This document shows positions 8,829 through 17,423 of a stretch of DNA of 64,000 nucleotides, piece after piece (position 1 is the first letter of the stretch; each line of letters begins with the position of its first letter). A program made the translations under genes and the position numbers. Origin of the DNA: Actinomycetes bacterium. Its GTDB lineage: Bacteria; Actinomycetota; Acidimicrobiia; Acidimicrobiales; Ilumatobacteraceae. The DNA lies in NCBI GenBank assembly GCA_025360105.1, contig JANYCT010000072.1:1-64000 (forward strand). Direction: 5' to 3'. The notes beneath the pieces are model-generated. The model was not told where the DNA came from and made no database searches. It saw only the letters and a program-made list of their open reading frames with translations.

Positions 8829-10448
8829 TCACGCCAGGCTGACGAGTTCGAGCCAATCGGGGCTGAAGTAGTCGACCTGTCCGTCGGGCATCAGTAACAC
8901 CTTGGTGGGCTTGAGTTGCTCCACGAATTCGGTGTCGTGGCTCACGAACACGATGGTGCCCTTCCACGTACTCAGCGCATCGGCCACGGCCTGACGGCTG
9001 GGCGGATCGAGGTTGTTGGTGGGCTCGTCGAGTAGCAGCAGGTTGTTGCGACCGACCATCAGCATCGCGAGCGCAAGCTTGGTCTTCTCGCCACCGCTCA
9101 GCGTTCCGCTGTCTTGGAACACCTTGGCGCCCATCAGCCCGAACATTCCGAGCATGCCACGCAGCTGCGTCTCGGTGAGCACCACGTTCGAGGGCACCTC
9201 GGAGCGGATGTTGTCGAGCAGCGATTCATTCACACGCAAGTTGTCGTGCTCTTGCGCGTAGTACCCAACGTTCACGCTGTGACCGAAGCTGAAGTCGCCG
9301 AGCGTTGGCTGGGTCTCGCCGGCAAGGATGCGCAGCAAGCTGGTCTTGCCGGCACCGTTGAGGCCGAGCACGAGTAGACGCTCGCCTTTGCCGATGTCGA
9401 ACGACACGTCCTCGAACACCGGCGCGCCGCTGCCGTAGCCCTTCGATAGGCCACGTGACGTGATGACCGTTACGCCCGACGATGGCGGATCGGGAAACTT
9501 GACCTTCATCACCTTGTCGCCTGCGCCCACATGCACGCGCTGCGATTCGAGCCGGGCGATCTGCTTTTCCTTGCTGTGCGCCATCGTTGCCTTGGTGGCC
9601 TTGGCACCGAAGCGGTCGACCACCGATTGCAGGCGAGCGATCTCTTTGGTCTGCAACACGGCCTGCCGGGCCAGACGAGATTCGTCGGCTGCACGAGCAG
9701 CGCGGTATTGGCTGTAGGTGCCGCGGTACTCCACGAGATGGCCGGTGGCGTCCTCGGCGGGACGATCGAGGTGCAGCACGCGCGTGATGGCTTCGTCGAG
9801 TAGGTCGAGGTCGTGGCTGATGACCAACATCGCGCCGCGGTACTTGCGCAGGAAGTCGAGCAACCAGTTCTTGGCATCGATGTCGAGGTGGTTGGTGGGT
9901 TCGTCGAGCAACAACGCGTCGCTGCCGGCAAAGAGAATGCGCGAGAGTTCAACGCGACGACGTTCGCCACCCGACAACACACCGAGGGGTAGGTCGAGCC
10001 GGTCGGCACCAAGCCCGAGCCCCGCCGCGATGGAGCGCGCCTCACTGTCGGCGGCGTAGCCACCCGAGCTCGCGAACTCGTCCTGGGCCTTGCTGTAGCG
10101 AGCCACGTTGCGATCGCTGGTTTCTTCCTCCATCGCGATCCGCAGCTTCTCGATACGCGTGATCTGCTCGTCGATGCCGCGGCCCGAGAGCACATGCGTG
10201 ATCGCGGTGCGGCCATCGAGCACGCCGGCGATACGCGGGTCCTGGGGCAGATACCCGAAGCCACCCTTACGCAGGATCTTGCCAGCGATGGGCTCGGTCT
10301 CGCCGCCGAGTACTCGGAAAAAGGTGGTCTTGCCGGCGCCGTTGCGGCCGACGAGGCCCACCTTGTCGCGGGGCATGATGGTGAACGAGGCCTGGTCGAC
10401 AACGAGTCGACCGCCAATCTCCACCGAAACACCCTGCACCTGAAGCAT
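8829..10448 (-). CDS. ABC-F family ATPase (ribosome-associated type)
   Basis: The 539-aa protein has two ABC ATPase modules and no membrane segments, the layout of ABC-F proteins that act on ribosomes. Module 1 has Walker A GRNGAGKT at 34-41, signature LSGGERRR and DEPTNHLD. Module 2 has GLNGAGKT, LSGGEKTK and DEPTNNLD. Both copies of DEPTN(H/N)LD are diagnostic. A charged linker between modules (AKATKATMAHSKEKQIARLE) corresponds to the P-site tRNA interaction motif. Housekeeping translation factor versus antibiotic protection cannot be separated by sequence inspection. It is convergent with the Dabb-VOC gene. Confidence 0.9.
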   Translation of the reverse strand: MLQVQGVSVEIGGRLVVDQASFTIMPRDKVGLVGRNGAGKTTFFRVLGGETEPIAGKILRKGGFGYLPQDPRIAGVLDGRTAITHVLSGRGIDEQITRIEKLRIAMEEETSDRNVARYSKAQDEFASSGGYAADSEARSIAAGLGLGADRLDLPLGVLSGGERRRVELSRILFAGSDALLLDEPTNHLDIDAKNWLLDFLRKYRGAMLVISHDLDLLDEAITRVLHLDRPAEDATGHLVEYRGTYSQYRAARAADESRLARQAVLQTKEIARLQSVVDRFGAKATKATMAHSKEKQIARLESQRVHVGAGDKVMKVKFPDPPSSGVTVITSRGLSKGYGSGAPVFEDVSFDIGKGERLLVLGLNGAGKTSLLRILAGETQPTLGDFSFGHSVNVGYYAQEHDNLRVNESLLDNIRSEVPSNVVLTETQLRGMLGMFGLMGAKVFQDSGTLSGGEKTKLALAMLMVGRNNLLLLDEPTNNLDPPSRQAVADALSTWKGTIVFVSHDTEFVEQLKPTKVLLMPDGQVDYFSPDWLELVSLA

Positions 10449-10504
10449 CAGTCAAGGGTGGCAGCGCCTCCTGCGAACCGCAACCGCACGGTGTCATTGA
10501 TGCC

Positions 10505-10510
10505 TAGTAT
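10505..10510 (+). promoter_or_regulatory. Putative -10 box for leaderless DUF2752 mRNA
   Basis: TAGTAT fits TANNNT and ends 7 nt before the ATG at 10518. It supports that start over the in-frame ATG at 10500, which would lie upstream of the transcript. Confidence 0.45.
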
Positions 10511-10517
10511 TCCTCGC

Positions 10518-11006
10518 ATGGAGATCGCGTTCGACGACAGCATTGTGGGTGTCGATCCCGCGCCGATCACGGTCGCCCGGCCCAGCCTCACAACGCCGAC
10601 GACTTCGCGCCGCGCGCTGACCGCCCCCATCGCCTGCGCGTGCGCGACGGCGGCCGGCGCGGTCTACGTCGCAATCAACAACCCCGTCGGCCCCGGTGTG
10701 CACTTCCCCGCATGCCCGCTTTACGCGATGACAGGTTTCTACTGCCCCGGTTGCGGGCTCACCCGAGCCACACACGCATTTCTGCGCGGCCACATCGGCG
10801 CGGCGTTCGGTTTCAACCTGTTCTTCCCGTTGTTTCTCGGCGCCATCGTCATCGGGTGGTTTGCGTGGATGCGTAAGGCCCTCGGTCGCTCCCCGATTCG
10901 CTGGCTGGTGCGGCTCCCGACCTGGCTCTCGGTTGCAGGTGGCATCACGCTGATCTCGTTCGGCGTACTGCGCAATCTCCCCGGCTTACACGCCCTCGCC
11001 CCATAG
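10518..11006 (+). CDS. DUF2752 membrane protein
   Basis: The product is 162 aa with three likely membrane spans. It carries the DUF2752 hallmark FPACPLYAMTGFYCPGCGLTR, a Cys-rich loop with CPxCGxTR, just after the first hydrophobic segment. The function of DUF2752 is unknown. The conserved Cys and Arg residues suggest metal or substrate binding at the membrane surface. The ATG at 10518 is chosen because a TAGTAT box lies 7 nt upstream. It ends 10 bp before the convergent SGNH lipoprotein gene. Confidence 0.8.
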   Translation: MEIAFDDSIVGVDPAPITVARPSLTTPTTSRRALTAPIACACATAAGAVYVAINNPVGPGVHFPACPLYAMTGFYCPGCGLTRATHAFLRGHIGAAFGFNLFFPLFLGAIVIGWFAWMRKALGRSPIRWLVRLPTWLSVAGGITLISFGVLRNLPGLHALAP

Positions 11007-11016
11007 CGTTTCAGCG

Positions 11017-12057
11017 TCAGGGGCCCGGAGGTGCCGGTGTCGTCGACTTGACCGTGGTTTCGGGCGCCGCTGTCGTGCTCGGCGGTTTCGTGGTCGTGGG
11101 CACCGTGGTCTTGGGCGCCGTCGTCGCTGTGAGCGTCTTGGCGGTGGTCGTCGTCACCACCTTGGCAGTCGTACCCGGCGAATTGCCAGAACCCTTCTCA
11201 GACGTGCTCGGTTCGGTAACGGCGGTCTTTCTCGGCACGGTGTTGGTCGACCCGTTCCTGCCCGTGGGGCTGCCAGCAGAATCATCGCGGAAGCTCGTGG
11301 TGAGGCACTGACCAGACCCTGCACTGGCGGGCGCCTGTCCGAGCGCGAGGGCGATGGAAGCCCCGAGCATCTTTCGGCCCGGCTCGGTGAGGTGCAGATT
11401 GTCGGCACCAGTGAGCGACGGGTCCTTGGAGATGGTCGCCCAGTCGAGCACGGTCACATTGGGAAACAGCGCAGCCTCAGCCACGATCACGCTGTTCGCG
11501 ACGAGTTGCTCGGGACGAAAGACGGTGGTGGTCAACAGCACGGTTGGTCGCGGCGCGAGCCGAGTGAGCAACAGGTGCAGTTGGCTCTGATACACGACCT
11601 TGTCGTAGCGGTAGTTGTTGCCAAGCAATAGCACGGCCGCATCCCATCCGGCGGAGAGTCGTTTGTCGAGCACCTTGGCGCCGAACTCGATGAAGCGCCC
11701 GGTCTCGGCATCGACCTCGACCTGCCAGCCAGCGGGCACCAGCGTCGTGCAGGCCTGATTGCCATAGCGCGCGGAAATCGAGGCGAAGATCGAATCGCCG
11801 ATGAGAATCACACGGTTCCCTGGGATGAGCGAACCCACGGGGGCGACCCCTGAGTACGGCAGTTCCACCGACAACGGCGCGGACGACAGTGGTCCTACGG
11901 CACCGGATCCGGGGAGTACCCCGACGCCATTCACCGTGACCTGCGTTGCTCGATCGGCGCTAGTGAGCGCACGGCTCGTACATCCAACCAAGCTCACGAG
12001 CGCAGCCGAAAGGGCCACGCCGACACCGAACACGACAGGTTTGCGGGTCGCGTTCAT
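11017..12057 (-). CDS. SGNH/GDSL-hydrolase-like lipoprotein with Thr-rich tail
   Basis: The 346-aa product has a signal peptide ending in a lipobox (SLVGC, Cys26). A central domain contains ILIGDSIFAS (putative nucleophile Ser89) and a DNLHLT block near residue 217 that can provide the Asp-His of an SGNH esterase. From about residue 245 to the end it is a low-complexity Thr/Pro/Ala region with TTTT and TTAP runs, like a mucin-type surface stalk or glycosylation target. It is probably anchored outside the membrane and could act on cell-envelope acyl groups. The substrate is unknown. It lies 59 bp downstream of mscL on the same strand. Confidence 0.7.
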   Translation of the reverse strand: MNATRKPVVFGVGVALSAALVSLVGCTSRALTSADRATQVTVNGVGVLPGSGAVGPLSSAPLSVELPYSGVAPVGSLIPGNRVILIGDSIFASISARYGNQACTTLVPAGWQVEVDAETGRFIEFGAKVLDKRLSAGWDAAVLLLGNNYRYDKVVYQSQLHLLLTRLAPRPTVLLTTTVFRPEQLVANSVIVAEAALFPNVTVLDWATISKDPSLTGADNLHLTEPGRKMLGASIALALGQAPASAGSGQCLTTSFRDDSAGSPTGRNGSTNTVPRKTAVTEPSTSEKGSGNSPGTTAKVVTTTTAKTLTATTAPKTTVPTTTKPPSTTAAPETTVKSTTPAPPGP

Positions 12058-12116
12058 GGCTCTATTGGAACCACTGCGGCGACGACAAGCAAGTCACCCC
12101 CCAACGGGCGCGACAC

Positions 12117-12536
12117 CTACTTGTTCGACTTGAGTTCCTCGAGAATGCCCTTGAGCAGGTCGTTGTCGGTGGGTCCGTCCTGGGCAAGGCCACGCTTGGT
12201 GGCCTTCCGGTAGACCTTCACAAGAGCAAACACGACAAGGGCGGTGAGCAGAAACGTCACGACCTGGTTAAGGAAGCTGCCCCACGCAACTGATTTGTAC
12301 GCCTTACCGGCGAGGCCCGAGCAGTCTTGCTTGCCGGTGGGCTTTCCAGTAGCCGGATCGAGGATCGCCTGGCACTTGATGAACAGCCCGATGGTGCCGG
12401 TGACGATGTCCTTGACGAACGAGTCGATCACCGCCTTGATCGCCAAGCCCATGATGAAGGCCACGGCCACCGACATCAGGTCGCCGGTCATGATGAACTC
12501 TTTGAATTCTTGGATCAATCCCTTTTTCTCGGACAT
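12117..12536 (-). CDS. mscL: Large-conductance mechanosensitive channel MscL
   Basis: The 139-aa protein matches MscL. The N-terminal amphipathic helix (GLIQEFKEFIMTGDLMSVAV) precedes TM1 with the gate-forming GLAIKAVIDSFV region. A periplasmic loop with an unusual Cys pair (KCQAIL and QDCSGL) follows, then TM2 and a charged cytoplasmic helix. MscL forms a homopentamer that releases solutes on hypo-osmotic shock. The two loop cysteines could form a disulfide outside the cell. An AGGGAG ribosome site precedes the ATG. The gene follows the molybdopterin oxidoreductase gene by 21 bp. Confidence 0.95.
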   Translation of the reverse strand: MSEKKGLIQEFKEFIMTGDLMSVAVAFIMGLAIKAVIDSFVKDIVTGTIGLFIKCQAILDPATGKPTGKQDCSGLAGKAYKSVAWGSFLNQVVTFLLTALVVFALVKVYRKATKRGLAQDGPTDNDLLKGILEELKSNK

Positions 12537-12557
12537 TGCTGGGTGCTCCCTTTGGAT

Positions 12558-14558
12558 TCAGGCCACGCTGATGCTCGTCGTGGAGATCTTGGCAATTTCG
12601 ACGACCGCATCATTGAAGCACGCCCCAGCCCCCAGATCGTTGATTTCGCGTGGGATCAACACGTTCGCCGTGAACGCATCGTCGAAGTGGCGGCGCCACA
12701 GTCCCTTGGGGATCGACACGACTCCTTGACGAAGCGCACTATCGATGCTCGCTGGCATCGTCAATTCGCCGAGTTCGTTGAACACACGGACGCGCTCGCC
12801 GTCGACGATGGCGTGCCGCTCGGCGTCAGTTGGGCTGATCGACACCACAGCATCGGGCGGACCGAACTCGGCAAACATCGAGTTGATCGTGCGGTTCGTC
12901 GCAGGCGTGAGCAAGGTGAACCCTACGGCGGCTGAACGCACGAAATGCGGCACCGGCATCTCGCCATCCGCATCGGTCAGGCGAGCTCGCACCGACCCGT
13001 CGGCGAACGTGGGCACCACATCGACGAACTGCACCGTCGTTCCGGCTTCGCGAACCAACGGCAGTGAGTCGGCGCTGTCGTCGGTGCGCATCAGCGCGAG
13101 AAGTCGCACGGGATCGGGATCGAATTCCGTCGCCGCATGGCCGAGGGCTGCAGCCAGACCCGACGCAACCTCGTCGTTCGAGCGGCTCTCACCGACACGA
13201 TCGATCACCGGTGTCATCGTCTGCATCGAAAACACGCCGTACGAGTTGGCGAGATCGGTGACCTCGAAGTGCGTTGTCGCCGGAAGCACTACGTCGGCGA
13301 GCATCGCCGTATCGGTCATCACCTGTTCGTGCACCACCGTGAACACAGCGTCGTTCGCAAGGCCGCGCAGCATCGTGGCCTGATCCATTGCCGTCACCGC
13401 AGGGTTGGCGCCCTGCACGAACAACAGGCGAGTCTGCGGCCAATTGTGCAGCTCGCCGTTCAACGCAAGACCGACATCGTTCATGTTCATCGTCGGGATC
13501 TCGACACGCTGCACGTTCGCTGGCCACACCGCGCTCCTCTCGAGCGGCGCGCCGCCCGAGGTCGAGCCGATGACTCCGCTGCCGCGCTGGCCGAAGTGGC
13601 CCGCCACCAACCACAGCGCAAGTGCACCGACGCAGCCCGAACCGCCATTGCGATTGCGTTCGAGTCCGTAGCCGAGTCGCATCATCGCCGGCGCCGCGGT
13701 GGCGAGCATCGATGCGAACGTCTCGATGTTCTCGACGGTGACGCCACATTCGTCGGCGGCCCGATCAAGCGTCCACGCATCGGACTCGGCGAGAAACACA
13801 TCGCTGCCCGATGTGTGCCCGGCGAGGAACTCGGTTGCAACATGGCCGTGTTCGCGCAACCAACGCGCCGCCGCATACGCCAACACCACATCAGTGCCGG
13901 GGCGAATCGCGAGATGGAGATCGGCGCGGGCCGCTACAGCTGTGCGGCGTGGATCGATGACCACGAGTCGAGCACCGCGTTTGGTGGCCGCGGTCAGCAA
14001 TGGCAGCAGATGCGTGTTCGATGCCATCGGGTTCGCACCCCAGATGACGATGAGCTCGGAGTATTCAAGGTCGAACGGATCGGCGCTCAGCATCGACCCG
14101 AACACCTGGCTCCACGCCGCACCGACAGTGGACGCGCAGATGGTGTGCTCGATGTGCGGGCAGCCGAGCCGTTCGAACAGCATCGGGGTGAGCGCGTTCG
14201 CCAGCACGCCGCCTGACGAGCTGTACAGGTACGGCAGCACGCTACGAACCCCATGCGCGCCAATCGCCGCGGTCAGGCGTGCGGCGACAAGTTGTTCGGC
14301 CTCGGCCCATGTGGCGGGCCGAAACTCACCCGAGCCTTTGGGTCCGGTGCGAATCAGTGGAGTGAGCACACGCTCGGGCGCGTACACGCGCTTGGCGTGA
14401 TGCTTCACCTTCTGGCAGATGTAGCCCTGCGTGAATGGGTTGGCCGTCTCGCTCGTGTCGGCATCTACGCCGACGATACGGCCGTCTTCGACAGTGACCG
14501 CCAGCGAGCAGGTGTCCGGGCAGTCGAGGGGGCAGGCGGTATGCAGCACGTGACGCAT
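12558..14558 (-). CDS. Molybdopterin-dependent oxidoreductase (DMSO reductase family)
   Basis: The 666-aa enzyme has an N-terminal 4Fe-4S motif with Cys9, Cys13, Cys17 and Cys48 (CPLDCPDTC, later YICQK), then the molybdopterin-binding domains (VIWGANPMASNTH, VIDPRRTAVAARADLHLAIRPG cut short here, and ADVVLPATTHFEVTDLANSYG in part) and a C-terminal dinucleotide-binding beta barrel. No twin-arginine signal is seen, so it is probably cytoplasmic. HTICAST near residue 130 may hold the metal ligand, but I cannot assign it. The frame is open 12 codons further, but the ATG at 14558 directly precedes the cysteine motif. It is divergent from the flavoprotein gene. Confidence 0.9.
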   Translation of the reverse strand: MRHVLHTACPLDCPDTCSLAVTVEDGRIVGVDADTSETANPFTQGYICQKVKHHAKRVYAPERVLTPLIRTGPKGSGEFRPATWAEAEQLVAARLTAAIGAHGVRSVLPYLYSSSGGVLANALTPMLFERLGCPHIEHTICASTVGAAWSQVFGSMLSADPFDLEYSELIVIWGANPMASNTHLLPLLTAATKRGARLVVIDPRRTAVAARADLHLAIRPGTDVVLAYAAARWLREHGHVATEFLAGHTSGSDVFLAESDAWTLDRAADECGVTVENIETFASMLATAAPAMMRLGYGLERNRNGGSGCVGALALWLVAGHFGQRGSGVIGSTSGGAPLERSAVWPANVQRVEIPTMNMNDVGLALNGELHNWPQTRLLFVQGANPAVTAMDQATMLRGLANDAVFTVVHEQVMTDTAMLADVVLPATTHFEVTDLANSYGVFSMQTMTPVIDRVGESRSNDEVASGLAAALGHAATEFDPDPVRLLALMRTDDSADSLPLVREAGTTVQFVDVVPTFADGSVRARLTDADGEMPVPHFVRSAAVGFTLLTPATNRTINSMFAEFGPPDAVVSISPTDAERHAIVDGERVRVFNELGELTMPASIDSALRQGVVSIPKGLWRRHFDDAFTANVLIPREINDLGAGACFNDAVVEIAKISTTSISVA

Positions 14559-14607
14559 GCGAGCATTCTGCACCCGATCTGCGCGGCAGACCAACAGGTA
14601 TCGCCAC

Positions 14608-14613
14608 TACCGT
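14608..14613 (+). promoter_or_regulatory. Putative -10 box upstream of the 8-codon mini-ORF
   Basis: TACCGT matches TANNNT and ends 7 nt before the ATG at 14621. The transcript start is therefore expected at the mini-ORF start codon, 23 nt before the flavoprotein ATG. Confidence 0.5.
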
Positions 14614-14620
14614 TACCGGT

Positions 14621-14647
14621 ATGGAAAACGGAATGGCACGGCGATGA
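14621..14647 (+). CDS. Eight-codon leader ORF (MENGMARR) coupled to the flavoprotein gene
   Basis: A complete ATG-to-TGA frame of eight codons lies 7 nt after a TACCGT -10 box, so it would be translated from a leaderless mRNA. Its TGA overlaps the next gene's start as ATGA. This gives a ribosome path to the flavoprotein gene, which has no good ribosome site of its own. The peptide itself has no recognisable function, and its role may be purely translational coupling or attenuation. Confidence 0.4.
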   Translation: MENGMARR

Positions 14648-16071
14648 CCGACCGTTACGACCTCGTGATCGTCGGGATGGGTTCCGCCGGCATGGCCGCA
14701 GCCGAGTTCGCGGCCACCCTCGATCTCAACGTGGCTGTCATCGAACGAGACCGCGTCGGAGGCGACGGCCTGTGGACCGGGTCAGTCCCATCGAAGGCGT
14801 TACTCGCCACGGCCAAAGTCGCCCACGTCATGCGTCACGCCGATGCGGTCGGTCTCACGGCCGTCGAACCGCACATCGATCTCGGCATGGTCTGGCGGCG
14901 CATGCGTTCGGTGCGCGCCGATATCGCCCGCACCGATAGCGACCCCGAGCGCTACCGCGCAATGGGGCTCACCATCGTTGTCGGCGACGCAACGATCACC
15001 GGCCCGAACGAGGTCACCGTTGTGGAACATGGCAGCCACACCGACGACGAACCGCTCGTGCTCGACACCCGCTTCATCATGCTGTGTACCGGATCCCGCC
15101 CCGACCTCCCCGAGATCGACGGCTTGACCGAAGCTGGTTATCTCACGAGTGAGACCCTGTTCGAGCTCGATGAACCTCCTGTGAGCATGGTGATCATCGG
15201 TGGCGGCCCGATGGGTATCGAGATGGCACAGGCACTCAACCGTTTGGGTGTTCGCGTCACCGTGCTACAACGCGCATCGAGCATTCTCACCAACGATGAA
15301 CCAGCGCTGGTGCAGATCGTCGCAGCCAAGCTGCGCAGTGAAGGTGTCGACCTGCGCGTCGATGCCGAAGCCGTTCGAGTCACTCTCGACGGGTCCACGC
15401 GAACCGTTCATTGCGGCCCCGACGATGCGGATGCATCCGTGTTTGCCGAAGGCATTCTCGTTGCGACGGGTCGGCGCGCAAACACCGAAGGACTTGGCCT
15501 CGACGAGGTGGGCGTGGAGGTGGGTGCCAACGGCGTGCAGGTCGACGGTCGTGGCCGCACGAACATCAGAAGTATCTATGCCGTTGGCGACGTTGCCGGG
15601 CGATTTTTCTTCGCCCATTCCGCCGGATACGAAGGCGTGCGTGCGGTGCGCGACATGTTCTTTCCTGGCAAGGGCAACGTCGACGAGTTCGTTCCGTGGT
15701 GCACCTTCACGGATCCCGAATTGGCCCACGCCGGCCTCACTGTTGCCGAGGCCGAGGCCAAGTTCGGCGACGATCTCGACGTGTGGCGGCTCGACCTGTC
15801 GCACAACGACCGCGCGCGGGCCGACGCGGCAACCGAGGGAAGCATCGTTGTGATCTCCACCAAGGGCCGCATCGTCGGGGCGCACATCGTGGCGCCTGCG
15901 GCCGGCGAGATGATCCACGAACTGGCGCTCGCGATCCGTCACGACATGAAGATCGGCGATATCGCCGCGCTCGTACACATTGCACCCACCTATGCAACGT
16001 CCATCGGCGAAGTCGCTACCGACAGCTCGTACGAACGTGCCCGAAACCTGCGCTGGATGGTGCGCCGGTAG
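14644..16071 (+). CDS. FAD pyridine-nucleotide oxidoreductase lacking the redox disulfide
   Basis: This 475-aa protein has the fold of dihydrolipoamide dehydrogenase or mercuric reductase. It shows FAD-binding GMGSAG at 11-16, the NAD(P)-binding IIGGGPMGIEMAQAL, YAVGDVAG and a C-terminal dimerisation domain with HIAPTY. The expected CxxxxC motif after GG is replaced: the segment reads GGDGLWTGSVPSK, with Gly42 and Ser47 where both catalytic cysteines belong. It cannot do disulfide chemistry and is more likely a transhydrogenase or quinone reductase, like SthA or mycobacterial LpdA. Initiation is probably coupled to the upstream mini-ORF. Confidence 0.85.
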   Translation: MTDRYDLVIVGMGSAGMAAAEFAATLDLNVAVIERDRVGGDGLWTGSVPSKALLATAKVAHVMRHADAVGLTAVEPHIDLGMVWRRMRSVRADIARTDSDPERYRAMGLTIVVGDATITGPNEVTVVEHGSHTDDEPLVLDTRFIMLCTGSRPDLPEIDGLTEAGYLTSETLFELDEPPVSMVIIGGGPMGIEMAQALNRLGVRVTVLQRASSILTNDEPALVQIVAAKLRSEGVDLRVDAEAVRVTLDGSTRTVHCGPDDADASVFAEGILVATGRRANTEGLGLDEVGVEVGANGVQVDGRGRTNIRSIYAVGDVAGRFFFAHSAGYEGVRAVRDMFFPGKGNVDEFVPWCTFTDPELAHAGLTVAEAEAKFGDDLDVWRLDLSHNDRARADAATEGSIVVISTKGRIVGAHIVAPAAGEMIHELALAIRHDMKIGDIAALVHIAPTYATSIGEVATDSSYERARNLRWMVRR

Positions 16072-16077
16072 ATCCCC

Positions 16078-17358
16078 CTATCGCACCTCAACGGGTTCGT
16101 CCGCGATCTCGAGATCTTCGAATCGGTCGACGCGCCGCAGCGCTGGGAAGGCAAACACAGCAATGCCCACGACAGCAACCGTGATCACGCCGCCACCGAT
16201 GATCGCCACCGGCAGCCCGAGGTACTGCGCTGCCATACCACTCTCGAAAGCACCAAGTTCGTTCGATGCACCGATGAACACATTCTCGACCGCAAGTACG
16301 CGGCCCCGCTTTTCGTCGGGCGTCACGAGCGGCACGAGCGAACCGCGTACAAACACGCTCACCATGTCTGCAGCAGCAAGCACCACCAGGGCCACGAATG
16401 CAACCGTGTAGTTGTGGGTGAGCCCCAAGATCACCGTCGCCGCGCCGAACACCGCGACGGCGCAATACAGCGCGCGGCCCACGTGCCGACGCAAGGGGCG
16501 GATGGACAAGAAAAGCGCCATCGATGCTGCGCCCATACCGCCAGCAGCACGCAGCCAGCCATAGGCGACGTCGCCCACATGCAGGCGGTCCTTGGCGATC
16601 ACGGGCAGCAGCGCCACGGCGCCGCCAAACAGCACCGCGAACAGATCAAGCGTGATCGCGCCGAGCACGATGGGCGTACGCGCGATGAACCGCAAGCCCT
16701 CGACAGCATGACGCAACGACGGCTTCTCATCGGGGTCTGGGGGCGTGGGTTCACGGCGGAAGTGCAGCGTGAGCATCCACAGCAGACCGATCAGGATCGA
16801 CGCGCTCACCACGGCGTACGGCACCCACGCGTCGATGGAATACAGCCAACCCGACATCGCCGGGCCGACGATGATGGCACCTGTCCACGTGGCACTGAAC
16901 AGTGCGACGACGCGAGGCAACGCAAAGTCGGGCGCAACCATGGGCGGCATCGATCGGATGGCCGGGGCGTTGAACGCGCGGAAGACCCCGAACGCCACTG
17001 CAATCACAAAGAACGGCCAGACCGCTGTGGGGTCACTGAGCGAGTAGAGCATGAGCGCTAGAGCACACAGCAGTTCGCCGCTCAGCGCGAGCGCCGCGAT
17101 CTTCTTGCGGTTGAACCGGTCGGCAAGAGATCCGGTGACAAGCACCAGAATCGGCGCTGGCGCGAACTCGGCCAGACCGAGCCAGGCGAGATCGATGGTG
17201 CGGTTGGTGATGTCGAAGATCTGTTTGCCCAGCACGGCAGCCTGCAGGGCGATACCGAACGAGATCATCGTGTACGAACCGAGCAGGATGCGAACATCGC
17301 GATCGGCGAGCACCTCGCGACCCGACGGCACCAGGTTCACGACGGGGGTTTCGTTCAC
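16078..17358 (-). CDS. MFS exporter (DHA3/EntS-like)
   Basis: The 426-aa protein has about 12 hydrophobic helices and the MFS signature after TM2 (GSLADRFNRKKI). A long charged central loop (HFRREPTPPDPDEKPSLRHA) separates the two six-helix halves. It resembles DHA3-type drug and siderophore exporters such as EntS. The substrate is not deducible. It converges with the flavoprotein gene (6 bp apart) and diverges from an amidase gene across a 65-bp region containing an operator-like palindrome. Confidence 0.85.
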   Translation of the reverse strand: MNETPVVNLVPSGREVLADRDVRILLGSYTMISFGIALQAAVLGKQIFDITNRTIDLAWLGLAEFAPAPILVLVTGSLADRFNRKKIAALALSGELLCALALMLYSLSDPTAVWPFFVIAVAFGVFRAFNAPAIRSMPPMVAPDFALPRVVALFSATWTGAIIVGPAMSGWLYSIDAWVPYAVVSASILIGLLWMLTLHFRREPTPPDPDEKPSLRHAVEGLRFIARTPIVLGAITLDLFAVLFGGAVALLPVIAKDRLHVGDVAYGWLRAAGGMGAASMALFLSIRPLRRHVGRALYCAVAVFGAATVILGLTHNYTVAFVALVVLAAADMVSVFVRGSLVPLVTPDEKRGRVLAVENVFIGASNELGAFESGMAAQYLGLPVAIIGGGVITVAVVGIAVFAFPALRRVDRFEDLEIADEPVEVR

Positions 17359-17405
17359 AGGGCCACGACCCTACTGAAACTCGCCTCGGATTCGGCGAAC
17401 AGTTT

Positions 17406-17419
17406 TGTGTTACAACACA
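17406..17419. promoter_or_regulatory. Operator-like palindrome between MFS and amidase genes
   Basis: TGTGTT and AACACA form perfect 6-bp arms around a 2-nt centre, ending 4 nt before the amidase ATG. It lies in the only intergenic space between the divergent exporter and amidase genes, so a single repressor could control both. Confidence 0.4.
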
Positions 17420-17423
17420 GCGC

